Shown here: positions 19,294 through 27,609 of the stretch, in pieces | Numbering within the stretch: the stretch's first letter is position 1 | How the letters are laid out: every line of letters begins with the position of its first letter | IMG/VR virus record: IMGVR_UViG_3300024273_001733 | Location: 1 to 49,856 of that record | Reading direction: 5' to 3' (one strand) | Length of the DNA stretch: 49,856 nucleotides | From: a virus | Program-made: the position numbers and the translations under genes | The notes under the pieces: generated by a model | Told to the model about the DNA's origin: nothing | What the model saw: the letters and a program-made list of their open reading frames with translations, nothing else | The model's database searches: none

Positions 19294-21177
19294 TTACAAT
19301 AAATCATAGATGTCGAATTGAAGATCTCCCTCCGTATCGTTAAATTTGTAAAGTATTTTTTCCATTAATTTATGTTTCTCTGGCTCAATTACATCTAACA
19401 ACTCTTCCACATAATCTGCATAATCACTGGTTCCAAAGAACTCAGTTGCAGTTACACAGGTCATCATTGTATCATCATTTCCCATCTGCGCACCATAACT
19501 TCCATTTTTTAAAGTTCCAAATAAACTTGCCTCTTGGACTGTTATCACATCGTTAACTTTAATTCTATTTGTTTCTATTAATTTTTTAAAGTTTTGACAA
19601 AACACAGACTTATTATCTGATTTTAATCTTATTCCCGGCTTAAGAACCCTTGAATCATGTCTATGTTTAAATCTAAGTACCATCTCATCTTCAAAATCAT
19701 TACGCCCTGGAAACACAGTACTTAAGTATTGTAACAATATACTTCCGTATGTATTGTACTCTATAATCATCTTAACGTTCTCAGAATTGAATATATTGAT
19801 AGCTAGTGTGTAAAGTACCTTGGCAAAATCCTCGATTGGATGTTCGTTACTTCTAAACACTGCAACCTGATTTAATTTAAAGAAATCATACATCGCACTC
19901 GGACTTATTGAATTTTCAATGTCAATGTCTTCCATTGCATCTACTTCAAAAACATTAATTACTGAATAGTCACCTCCATTTCCCTCTGCAATATCCACTG
20001 AAAATAAATAGTACTTGTCTGAATTAGCTGCGCCTTCAACGTCAAAATCAGGGTCAAAGCCTAAAAATCCTTCGGTTGCAATATGTATATTTTCAAACTC
20101 TTCTAAATCATAGAATTCAAATTTCTTGGCATTCTTTCTGATATTTTTCATGGTACCTGGACTTAACAACAAACTTGATGAGCTTGTAAACTCATTTCCA
20201 TATTGTCTATTAAATGCATCTTCAGATCCCAAGTTTCCAAGCTCTCTTTGATACCATGCATCATCTCGATCAGGGTGCTGCCACCAGTCAATTCTGGTTG
20301 GCGTATATTCGTTATTTCCCTTTTCAGCATCTGAATAAATTTCATAGAACTTATTAAATCCATTTGGTGTAGAAGTAATATTGATTCTTGAGATTTTTGA
20401 TGCAGAAAGTGTAGGATAAACGTTTTCATAAAATGAATCCACAATAGTAGGGTGAACGTGAGCAAACTCATCTAAGTATAAATTATGAATTGTAAAACCA
20501 ATACCTGATTTTGCAGTCGTTGATTGTCCTACTAAACGACATCCATTATCTGCACGAACATTCATTACATCATACTTAATAATTCCTGGCTTCATGAAAA
20601 ACGGAAGGTGTTCAATTACAACCTTTGCCTTGTCAATAATTTCCTTGGTTGATTCTGCCTTATTCGCAAGCAGCAGGGTGGTTTTATCATAGTTAAATGT
20701 CAAGTACCATGCATTAAAAATAGAGGCTGTTACTGTATTATGTGAAAGGAATCCATTTGTATAATATCTGTGATCTGGGTGATCTACTGTTGCGTCATAC
20801 ATTTTAACCTTAGGGATAAACGTTTTTATTTCAACAATCCATTCTACTCCAGAATTAGTCATAACACCATGGTTAATCTTTAAATCCTTTACATAAACTT
20901 CATTAAGATATTCGTCAAATATGATATGTGTATCTGCACATTTTAAAGTTCTTCCAGTATTTGTTTTAACTTCCCATATTGTAAATGGTTTAGTTAGGTG
21001 AATACTTGACATTGGCCTATAACCAGTATCAGTCAATACTGAATATCCTTCTAATTTTAATGTATCTTGGATTTTGTCAGTTAAGTCATCTTGTGGAAGA
21101 TATTGAGTTGCTCTTGCCTCATATGTTTCTATTAACCCTATTAATGATACTATTGTCCATTTAATTATTGACTTCAT
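19294..21177 (-). CDS. 17: Large terminase, C-terminal part, preceded by split-intein C-fragment
   Basis: A 627-residue ORF. Residues 1-147 are the C-terminal fragment of a split intein: LKCADTHIIFDE matches block B (T-x-x-H) and VDHPDHRYYTNGFLSHN matches blocks F and G, ending in His-Asn. Thr148 is the first extein residue. Residues 148-627 are the terminase ATPase and nuclease: TVTASIFNAWYLTF completes the Walker A region, YLDEFAHV is the Walker B/coupling segment, and SVDIAEGNGGDYSVI holds nuclease Asp residues. Spliced to the 128 extein residues from 21521-22075 it gives 608 residues; T4 gp17 has 610. It packages DNA through the portal. The first 40 residues, including SIIKWTIVSLIGLIETY, are unusual for an intein. 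Confidence 0.92.
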   Translation of the reverse strand: MKSIIKWTIVSLIGLIETYEARATQYLPQDDLTDKIQDTLKLEGYSVLTDTGYRPMSSIHLTKPFTIWEVKTNTGRTLKCADTHIIFDEYLNEVYVKDLKINHGVMTNSGVEWIVEIKTFIPKVKMYDATVDHPDHRYYTNGFLSHNTVTASIFNAWYLTFNYDKTTLLLANKAESTKEIIDKAKVVIEHLPFFMKPGIIKYDVMNVRADNGCRLVGQSTTAKSGIGFTIHNLYLDEFAHVHPTIVDSFYENVYPTLSASKISRINITSTPNGFNKFYEIYSDAEKGNNEYTPTRIDWWQHPDRDDAWYQRELGNLGSEDAFNRQYGNEFTSSSSLLLSPGTMKNIRKNAKKFEFYDLEEFENIHIATEGFLGFDPDFDVEGAANSDKYYLFSVDIAEGNGGDYSVINVFEVDAMEDIDIENSISPSAMYDFFKLNQVAVFRSNEHPIEDFAKVLYTLAINIFNSENVKMIIEYNTYGSILLQYLSTVFPGRNDFEDEMVLRFKHRHDSRVLKPGIRLKSDNKSVFCQNFKKLIETNRIKVNDVITVQEASLFGTLKNGSYGAQMGNDDTMMTCVTATEFFGTSDYADYVEELLDVIEPEKHKLMEKILYKFNDTEGDLQFDIYDLL

Positions 21178-21184
21178 ATATTAT

Positions 21185-21382
21185 TTATTCTTTTAAGAAT
21201 TGAATGTATTTTTGGATGGTTTCTTCGTGATTAGTGTGGTATTCAGATTCCCATATTGTAAGAACTTCATATCCATGTGACTCTATCATATTATTTTTTA
21301 AAGCATCTGACTTCCATTTTTCACCCGCAGTTTCCTGAATTGATTTATTAAAATCATTCTTATTGTATTTATTTGGATTCAT
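21185..21382 (-). CDS. Vsr/EDxHD-like homing endonuclease fragment inside the fractured terminase
   Basis: From ATG the frame gives 65 residues ending GYEVLTIWESEYHTNHEETI, matching the C-terminal part of Vsr-like homing endonucleases. The frame stays open upstream to 21520, with YDFVLGKKIIEFNGDYWHMN just before and across the ATG, which is the catalytic core. No ATG, GTG or TTG was found in this upstream extension. It is in the same frame as the intein N-fragment and separated from it only by the TAA at 21521-21523. So it may be a decayed endonuclease, a protein with a non-standard start, or a read-through product. Free-standing genes of this family between split-intein halves have been described in metagenomic phages ('fractured genes'). 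Confidence 0.65.
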   Translation of the reverse strand: MNPNKYNKNDFNKSIQETAGEKWKSDALKNNMIESHGYEVLTIWESEYHTNHEETIQKYIQFLKE

Positions 21383-21520
21383 ATGCCAATAGTCTCCGTT
21401 AAATTCTATAATTTTTTTACCTAAAACAAAGTCATACGCAAATGTTCTTCCAATTTCTTTAAAATGCCTAAAGAATTGATTACCATTTACTGTCGAATAA
21501 TGTATAAAGTTGTTAACATT

Positions 21521-22075
21521 TTAAAAAGCGTCAACCCATGAATAGAGTTTCCATAGCTTCCACTTAAACCATTCAGTCATCTTTAAGGGCCTTCTTTCCC
21601 TAAGTATGGTGTAAAACAGTTCACCTATAGTTATTGTCTTGGTGTTTCCCTGAGGGTCCTTTATGTCAATCCTAGTATCATGAAAATGACACTTTCCCAT
21701 TTGCCTCGATGCGAGCACGATATTAAATCTATTGTTTTGAAAATCTCTAAGTAATTGCTTTTGATATTCTCTAAGTACAACCCTTTGAATACCGTTATCG
21801 GTCATTACCACTGCATACTTTTCTGCAAAGTAAACAATGTCATTTGCACATTTTGCTATTTCAGAAATTTCAGCATCAGTATATTCAAATACAATATTTC
21901 CTCTTCTTAGAAATTGCTTACCCTCATAAAATGGCATACTTACTTGTGGTCTATAACCTTTATCAAGGGCTACCATTAAATCATTTATGGATTTTGTAGA
22001 CCATACTAATTTCTGGGCCTCTTTATCAGAATCCCCTGAGGGAATCCATTTATTATCAAAGTTTGTATCTGCCAT
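21521..22075 (-). CDS. 17: Large terminase, N-terminal part, fused to split-intein N-fragment
   Basis: A 184-residue ORF. Residues 1-128 are the terminase N-terminus, ending NIVLASRQMGK, i.e. the Walker A loop up to its Lys. Residue 129 is Cys, the first residue of an intein: CHFHDTRIDIKDPQGNTKTI, followed by a helical tail (PLKMTEWFKWKLWKLYSW), 56 residues in all before the stop. This break point, between intein blocks A and B, is far earlier than in common split inteins and is like the AceL-TerL intein, which interrupts the same gene. The remaining intein and terminase are encoded at 19294-21177. Splicing in trans would restore GK-T of Walker A; without it the ATPase is dead. Confidence 0.92.
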   Translation of the reverse strand: MADTNFDNKWIPSGDSDKEAQKLVWSTKSINDLMVALDKGYRPQVSMPFYEGKQFLRRGNIVFEYTDAEISEIAKCANDIVYFAEKYAVVMTDNGIQRVVLREYQKQLLRDFQNNRFNIVLASRQMGKCHFHDTRIDIKDPQGNTKTITIGELFYTILRERRPLKMTEWFKWKLWKLYSWVDAF

Positions 22076-22076
22076 A

Positions 22077-22724
22077 TTATTCTGTTATTTCAACGTCTTC
22101 GACATCATGTTCTGCATTATCAATTCCTTCTCTAATCATTCTCATTAGGTCTTTCGTTCCTCTTTGTGTATTTCCGGAACCTGAATCTCCACCTGAAATT
22201 TCTATTTCTCTAACATCATCTCTTTTCTTATAAATCTCAATGTCTCTTGCGATTCTCTTGGCACTTTCCTCAGTTGCCATTAAGTACATTGTTTGGGATT
22301 TAATAATATCAAGCATTGATTTCTGTAAGGTTGCAAGAACTTCAAACATTCTTGGTGCAACTTCACCATCTTCAATTGCCTCTAATAGGGTTGTTAGTGC
22401 TCGCTCTCCTGCCTGTAATTGATAAACTAATGAACTCATTGTCATTTCGTCCATCTTCTTTTTTGCCTGGATATATTCGTCCCTTTCAATAATATCTTCA
22501 TCAAGATAAAATTTCATTAGGGCCGAAATAGTTTTCTTTGCCTTTTTAGTTGAACTTTCTTTAAGTTCGCCAAACGACATTATCCTTTCTGGTCTTTTTG
22601 CTGGAAGTTGTGGGTCTGTATCAATTACATCGGAAATCTCCTTTGAACTATCGTCACCAATTAATTCATCAAGGTCTCTTCGTATATCCTCCGCCTGCTC
22701 TTTTATGCTTTTCTTTTCTGACAT
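22077..22724 (-). CDS. 16: Small terminase subunit candidate (T4 gp16)
   Basis: A 215-residue, highly helical acidic protein ending 1 base before the large-terminase N-part. It has the T4 gp16 type of layout: a charged N-terminus, a long central coiled region (ERALTTLLEAIEDGEVAPRM, then FEVLATLQKSMLDIIKSQTMYL) and a Gly/Ser linker (SGGDSGSGNT) before a short tail. Small terminases form rings that regulate gp17 and choose DNA. The assignment rests on position and architecture; I see no sequence motif that proves it. T4 gp16 is 164 residues. A weak late-like box, GATAAATAAT, is at 22747-22756. Confidence 0.7.
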   Translation of the reverse strand: MSEKKSIKEQAEDIRRDLDELIGDDSSKEISDVIDTDPQLPAKRPERIMSFGELKESSTKKAKKTISALMKFYLDEDIIERDEYIQAKKKMDEMTMSSLVYQLQAGERALTTLLEAIEDGEVAPRMFEVLATLQKSMLDIIKSQTMYLMATEESAKRIARDIEIYKKRDDVREIEISGGDSGSGNTQRGTKDLMRMIREGIDNAEHDVEDVEITE

Positions 22725-22746
22725 ATTTACTAGTTTTATTAGATAT

Positions 22747-22756
22747 ATTATTTATC
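22747..22756 (-). promoter_or_regulatory. Possible late promoter variant GATAAATAAT
   Basis: GATAAATAAT on the minus strand, 22 bases before the small-terminase ATG. It differs from the consensus by one base and resembles T4 TATAAATA. Confidence 0.4.
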
Positions 22757-22770
22757 TATATTTTCTAGTG

Positions 22771-24732
22771 TTACCTTGCGTTGGCATATTTTTGGAAGCC
22801 TAACGATGGAATAGCATTATCGATTACGATAGCTAATTGATTGTCTCTAACAACATATTGGTTTAATACATTTGAATGTTGTTCATATTCTATTGGAGTA
22901 TTAAACACTCTAATGTTTGTCATAAACATGTCATTTGCTCTTAACGAATAGTTAGTTGTAGAATCCCATGCAATATTAAGTGGCATTAATCTATTTTCAC
23001 TAAACTCCTGTATCAAATTATTTGAGGACATTTGTGGTAGTACATTAGAACCACCTACTTGTGTGATTACATTACTATTTGGATCTAAGCTATAAATATT
23101 AACCTCTAGTTGTAAGAATTCATTGTTAACATTTACAACATATGCATACCATTTATCTTTGCTCAATGTGATTCCATGTGTAAATACTTCCTCCATACCA
23201 TTGACAGTAAGTTTAAATTCTGTATTGCTTAACGTTAATTTAAATCCTGTGATTGCATCATTATCTCCAAATAGATAATAATCATCTACTGAAGTTGCCG
23301 CAAACTGTGGAGAGAACCATGCAGTATATGCTACATTTTTACCGGGCTCTACTTTAGAAGGAGCAACATAAAACAGTGCAATATCGTTTAATTGCATTGT
23401 TGTAAAGTCATAGTAATTTTTACTAACAACAGTCCATCTATTCTTTAAATCGTAATCTTTGATACGTATGCTCTTATTAACAAACTCTCTGATTCCATCT
23501 CTGTATGTTGATACAACTGACTGGAATACTTCTGGCTTGATATTTTTAGTGTACTCTTCTTGAATTTGTTCTCCAAATATTTCTTCAATTCCAGTAACTA
23601 ACACATCTGTTGCTGCATCAAATTGTCCCTTGATAACATCGCTTCTGTCTTGGTATTTAACCAATTTAACTCTCCAGTATGAATGTGCCTTATTAAACTC
23701 ATCTGCTAATGAAACCGAACTAATCTCATACATTCTATTAATGATTGGAATAAACATATAGTCCTTGTTTCTTGGAATTTTTCCAAGTCCAAAGTGAGAT
23801 TCGAATTCTGTGGCTGTTATATGTACTTCAAAATCTGCAAGCTCAATACCAAATATATCATATGTATTTGCCTCAGTTGGAAATTCATTGTCTGGCACTA
23901 AAATCTTAACAGTTTGATTATCCACAACATTGTGTAATGAATACTCCATTAAAATTACATCACTTGTTCTTAAATCTGGCTCTGTTCTAAAGTAATTAAC
24001 CTCATGCCCAAATATACCTGTGATAATATTGGAAAGTTGCTTGTATACCCCTACTGATTTCGTAAGAGCATATGGGTTAAATGTGTTCTCATTACATGAA
24101 ACTTGAATATTTGCGCAACCATTCATTGCAAATGGATCGGTGCATTCCGTACAATAATTAGGACAGGATTCTATGATTCCATCCACTGTTTCGATAGTAT
24201 ATGTAATTGAAAGTAGTGAAAGACTATTTCCAGGGATTAATGCAACTACTTCTGCCTTTACGTCTAACCAAACTGGCTTTGTTGTATCAAATGTGATTGC
24301 CATTAAATCTCCATATGTAGATCCATTGTTTAATGGATTAAATTGAGAATAAACTCCATTTGTTTGAGACCATCTATATTCATATTCAAATGAATTTCCA
24401 GCAGATAGAACTCCATAATATTGTGCTGAATTTAAACTTACAGGTAGCGTTTCCACTATTGTAATTTCATTCGCTGAAAGTATTGAATCAATTGTGTATG
24501 TAATATTCCCTATAATTATAGAGTCTCCTTCATTAAACGATTGCGTGAATTGAGTATCTAGCCCATCTATTTCGTTGCTGCCTGCGACTCCATTAACAGT
24601 ACCTGTCATTTGAGGTGTTTTAAGACCAACAATAATTTCCCAATCAATTATCCTAAGAGTATTTGTATAAGGTTCCTGTAGTGACGCTATTAGGTAATCA
24701 CCATATTCGTTAGCAGTATATCCTGTTACCAT
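22771..24732 (-). CDS. Large virion structural protein, LamG-like C-terminus
   Basis: A 653-residue protein I cannot name. It is beta-rich and polar. Residues 190-225 have a Cys cluster (ESCPNYCTECTDPFAMNGCAN). The C-terminal third (about 450-640: FYVAPSKVEPGKNVAYTAWF, DKWYAYVVNVNNEFLQLEVN, then MTNIRVFNTPIEY) has the strand pattern of LamG/concanavalin-type domains, which bind glycans. It lies between the small terminase and a small membrane protein gene (2 bases apart). A neck or tail-connector role, or a surface-decorating protein, is possible. Counterparts at this position in T4 (gp13, gp14) are shorter and I see no homology. Confidence 0.65.
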   Translation of the reverse strand: MVTGYTANEYGDYLIASLQEPYTNTLRIIDWEIIVGLKTPQMTGTVNGVAGSNEIDGLDTQFTQSFNEGDSIIIGNITYTIDSILSANEITIVETLPVSLNSAQYYGVLSAGNSFEYEYRWSQTNGVYSQFNPLNNGSTYGDLMAITFDTTKPVWLDVKAEVVALIPGNSLSLLSITYTIETVDGIIESCPNYCTECTDPFAMNGCANIQVSCNENTFNPYALTKSVGVYKQLSNIITGIFGHEVNYFRTEPDLRTSDVILMEYSLHNVVDNQTVKILVPDNEFPTEANTYDIFGIELADFEVHITATEFESHFGLGKIPRNKDYMFIPIINRMYEISSVSLADEFNKAHSYWRVKLVKYQDRSDVIKGQFDAATDVLVTGIEEIFGEQIQEEYTKNIKPEVFQSVVSTYRDGIREFVNKSIRIKDYDLKNRWTVVSKNYYDFTTMQLNDIALFYVAPSKVEPGKNVAYTAWFSPQFAATSVDDYYLFGDNDAITGFKLTLSNTEFKLTVNGMEEVFTHGITLSKDKWYAYVVNVNNEFLQLEVNIYSLDPNSNVITQVGGSNVLPQMSSNNLIQEFSENRLMPLNIAWDSTTNYSLRANDMFMTNIRVFNTPIEYEQHSNVLNQYVVRDNQLAIVIDNAIPSLGFQKYANAR

Positions 24733-24734
24733 TA

Positions 24735-25139
24735 TTATTCTTTATTTTTGTTTATTTTGTCCTGTGGGGTGTAAACCTCGCCAGCAATCCAAGATGCCAC
24801 AAATCCAGTTAACGAAACAAAGTAAAGTGCCAATTGGCCAATGTCTGCAACAAACCATATTGCAGCCCCACCTGCTAACGCCCAAATAATAACTACAACA
24901 TAAATCATTACCTCTCTACGCGAGTTTGGACCTTTTGCAAATATTTTTGTTTTATCACTTGGTCTTTTAGATTCTGCCCAAATATAAGTTGCGGCATAGG
25001 CAGTTAAAGATCCAAAGTAAACCGCAAGGTCCCTAAAGCTTGAGTTTTTATATGCTCCCAAAAGTCCCATTACAATCCATAACCAAACGATTATGTAAAC
25101 GAGACCTTCTCTCTTTCCAAAGTTACTAAAAAAATTCAT
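24735..25139 (-). CDS. Four-helix membrane protein with internal duplication
   Basis: A 134-residue protein with four hydrophobic helices in two homologous halves: REGLVYIIVWLWIVMGLLGA...DLAVYFGSLTAYAATYIWAE and REVMIYVVVIIWALAGGAAI...QLALYFVSLTGFVASWIAGE. The halves are joined by a charged linker (SKRPSDKTKIFAKGPNSR). Both start with R-E and end with W-x-A-E, so the gene arose by tandem duplication. It is late (box at 25160-25170) and in the structural module, so a holin-like or membrane role in lysis or infection is plausible but unproven. Confidence 0.65.
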   Translation of the reverse strand: MNFFSNFGKREGLVYIIVWLWIVMGLLGAYKNSSFRDLAVYFGSLTAYAATYIWAESKRPSDKTKIFAKGPNSRREVMIYVVVIIWALAGGAAIWFVADIGQLALYFVSLTGFVASWIAGEVYTPQDKINKNKE

Positions 25140-25159
25140 TGATACTATTATTTTTCTAT

Positions 25160-25170
25160 ATTATATATTC
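25160..25170 (-). promoter_or_regulatory. Late promoter GAATATATAATA
   Basis: GAATATATAATA on the minus strand, 20 bases before the ATG of 24735-25139. It lies between a replication-type and a structural gene set. Confidence 0.65.
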
Positions 25171-25177
25171 GAAAAAT

Positions 25178-25831
25178 CTAGTAGTCTGTTATCAATAATA
25201 TTAGTGCGTTTTCAGGTTCTAATTTATTTTCTAAAATATCGAGGATGTCTGCAATGATTCCCTCTTCTCCAATCTCATCATCATCATTTTCATTTGCCAT
25301 TAGGTATAAATCTATCGAATCGGCAAGATCCTTTGCAAATATTCTGGTGTATTGTTCATTTGGCCCAAGTATTGAGAGCTTTTGTAGAATATCATTTACT
25401 ATCTCTAGTTCCTCATCATCATAAAGATCTGAAAGCCTAAGAGTAGATGTAAGCACTTTAAACCCAAATTGCAAAATCTTGCTTCCATCTACTGTTATAG
25501 TTCTATTATAGCTTTTATCAAAGTTAAGGTTGAATTTAATGTATTGCAGATTTTTCATTTCAAGTGTCATTTGATAAAGAAAGTAAACTGTGTTAATTTC
25601 CTTATGAAAAACCTCTGAACCAACTGTTTTAATTTTATTTAAGACAGGAGAGTAATAAGTTTCTAGTAGATGTTTAAGCTGGGCAGTTGAAATCATAATA
25701 GAATCATCTGAAGTTTCTATAAAATCTACATCATTTTGGATTTGAGCCCATAACTTATTATCGATATAGTTGTAACGATATAATGTGATGTCAACTGCGG
25801 TTGGCAGTAAACTTAAGTCGAATTGTTGCAT
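25178..25831 (-). CDS. Hypothetical protein (217 aa)
   Basis: A 217-residue protein I do not recognise. It is mixed alpha/beta without membrane segments, and its C-terminus is acidic (ANENDDDEIGEEGIIADILD). Features are WAQIQNDVDFIETSDDSIMI and a helical DLYDDEELEIVNDILQKL. It is the last gene of the gp44/5'-nuclease/gp62-like cluster, 12 bases after 25844-26272, so a link to replication is possible by position only. Confidence 0.55.
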   Translation of the reverse strand: MQQFDLSLLPTAVDITLYRYNYIDNKLWAQIQNDVDFIETSDDSIMISTAQLKHLLETYYSPVLNKIKTVGSEVFHKEINTVYFLYQMTLEMKNLQYIKFNLNFDKSYNRTITVDGSKILQFGFKVLTSTLRLSDLYDDEELEIVNDILQKLSILGPNEQYTRIFAKDLADSIDLYLMANENDDDEIGEEGIIADILDILENKLEPENALILLITDY

Positions 25832-25843
25832 AAATTTACGTTT

Positions 25844-26272
25844 TTAGTAAACTTGCATCGAATCTTCTAGCCTTTTTAAACTGGCATACAAATCATCCTT
25901 AGCAAATTTTTCAAGTTCTTTAAATTCTCTCTTGCCAATTTCATTCTTTTCCATAAAGAATTGGATAGCTGTTTCTGATGGTATATATTTGCTTTTCGTA
26001 GATGGTGTTGCCACCGGTTTCTTTGTTTTTGTATAAATCCAACCAGGAACTCCTTTAAATCTTGCTCCAACAAGAGCCCAACTATCTATAACTGCAATTG
26101 GATTAATTCCATTAACATTAAATAGTTGTGCATTTGCAGGGAACTTAATTGCAAAGAATCGGTTAATCATAAAATGATGTCTCTTCTTATTATGATTTGT
26201 AATGTTCTTATAATCGTTTGGTTTAGTAAACAATATTTTAATAAAGTCAAATAATTTGGTTTCGTCTAGCAT
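25844..26272 (-). CDS. 62: Clamp-loader small subunit candidate (T4 gp62-like)
   Basis: A 142-residue protein. LFDFIKILFTKPNDYKNI, then KRHHFMINRFFAIKFPANA, then the later helical REFKELEKFAKDDL follow the pattern of short gp62 proteins of T4-like cyanophages (F-I-x6-K, then xFMVNR, then a Lys/Trp segment and a C-terminal helix). gp62 is the single subunit that completes the gp44 clamp loader. The gene lies downstream of the 5' nuclease and gp44 genes, fitting that role. Similarity is by pattern only, so I hold it as a candidate; otherwise it is a replication-linked hypothetical. Confidence 0.55.
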   Translation of the reverse strand: MLDETKLFDFIKILFTKPNDYKNITNHNKKRHHFMINRFFAIKFPANAQLFNVNGINPIAVIDSWALVGARFKGVPGWIYTKTKKPVATPSTKSKYIPSETAIQFFMEKNEIGKREFKELEKFAKDDLYASLKRLEDSMQVY

Positions 26273-26304
26273 ATTAATTATATGGATTTCTTAACGTTTG
26301 TTTA

Positions 26305-27537
26305 TTAAAATAATGTGTTTAGTTTCTTTGTTTGTGCTGGTGCATTTAACTCATCGAGATTTAATGTTGCGAATGCATCATATGATTTTGGTGCACTATT
26401 ACCCTTCTTGGTTGATGTGTTCCATGTAGTACCTTCAAGGATTCTTTCCATTTGCACTAAATTAATCATTTGTGTATTTACATTATAATCCTTTTCTATT
26501 TCTTTGTAAATACCCTTTTGAATACCTTCCGGAATTGTATTAAAGTGTAATAACATTAGATCTAAATTTTGATTGAACGCAATGCGGATTTCTTCTGGTG
26601 TAGATTTACCTACAACTACATGAATTAAGTTTACAATAATGTCAACTTGCGTTGCAACAAAGAAATGATCGATATGAAAATTACCTTCTGTCTCTCTATA
26701 CTTTTCTAAGATTTGGTTGGCATGCTTTTCAGTGATTGAGTAGTTACGAATAGAACCTGATGCTGTTCCTTTAGTCCATGTTACAACTGATCTTATATTG
26801 TCACTCTTATCACCTTGCAATATTTTAGAAAAGATAAAATCATCGCAATTGATTTCTTCAATCTTAACAGTATTCTTAAGAACCCATGCCTGTATATCTG
26901 ATTTAAGTTGGTCACCTAATACTTCGTTAGAAGACATATTAAATAATAGATCGTCATTACTTATTAAATCTGTATCGGTGCCATCTAAAAGATCTTGAAA
27001 TCCTTCGAAAGCTAGCAACTTTCTTTGAGAATTATAGTACCATAGGGTGTATGCATCTGTTGCATCATTATAATTAACCAATTGAATTAAATCCCTGTCA
27101 CCTGTCCATACGATACAATTCTTACCTTCATTGTTTAACTGAGTAGACCATCCAAATAATATATCATCTGCCTCTGCACCTGGTACTTTATGTATGATTA
27201 CACCATACTTTGCAAGAATATCTTGAAATTGTGTATAAACACTAAATACATTTTCCCAATTAACGGAATTATCTGCAACCCTTGTGCCTTTGTATTCTGC
27301 CGCCGGAAACAGGTCTTTGCGCCATGATTTAGAATCAACTGCAACTACGATTTGATCGACAAATGGTGTCATTTTACGAACCTCGCTTGCAAAGTCAATA
27401 CATAGCTTTCGCATAAATTGTTCTTGGCCATCACGATCTCCTAATAACTGTTCGCCTTTAGGTCTTGGTAGTACAAATAATCTACTGTGTACAAAGTAGT
27501 TTCCATCAATTATTAATGTATGTTTTCCTAATTTCAT
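26305..27537 (-). CDS. rnh: RNase H / 5'-3' flap exonuclease (T4 Rnh-like)
   Basis: A 410-residue FEN/PIN-fold 5' nuclease that removes RNA primers and flaps at the lagging strand. Acidic metal sites are seen in LIIDGNYF (Asp11), AVDSKSWRKDLF, PGAEADDILFGW and VWTGDRDLIQL, with a later GDKSDNI motif typical of the helix-hairpin-helix region. It is about 100 residues longer than T4 RNase H (305). The last residues, KKLNTLF, look like a sliding-clamp-binding peptide (compare T4 gp43 ending SLDFLFG). It has its own early/middle promoter (27560-27592), 22 bases upstream, and is followed by the gp62-like gene. Confidence 0.9.
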   Translation of the reverse strand: MKLGKHTLIIDGNYFVHSRLFVLPRPKGEQLLGDRDGQEQFMRKLCIDFASEVRKMTPFVDQIVVAVDSKSWRKDLFPAAEYKGTRVADNSVNWENVFSVYTQFQDILAKYGVIIHKVPGAEADDILFGWSTQLNNEGKNCIVWTGDRDLIQLVNYNDATDAYTLWYYNSQRKLLAFEGFQDLLDGTDTDLISNDDLLFNMSSNEVLGDQLKSDIQAWVLKNTVKIEEINCDDFIFSKILQGDKSDNIRSVVTWTKGTASGSIRNYSITEKHANQILEKYRETEGNFHIDHFFVATQVDIIVNLIHVVVGKSTPEEIRIAFNQNLDLMLLHFNTIPEGIQKGIYKEIEKDYNVNTQMINLVQMERILEGTTWNTSTKKGNSAPKSYDAFATLNLDELNAPAQTKKLNTLF

Positions 27538-27559
27538 ATTGTATGTTTTTTTATTTATG

Positions 27560-27592
27560 TAAATATAATCAATTTCGGTGACCCGTGAAAAT
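27560..27592 (-). promoter_or_regulatory. Early/middle-type phage promoter (copy F)
   Basis: ATTTTCACGGGTCACC and TTATATTTAC with the standard spacing on the minus strand. It lies between gp44 and the 5' nuclease gene, so the nuclease is transcribed independently of gp44. Confidence 0.72.
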
Positions 27593-27609
27593 ATTTGTTG
27601 CGTTTATAA

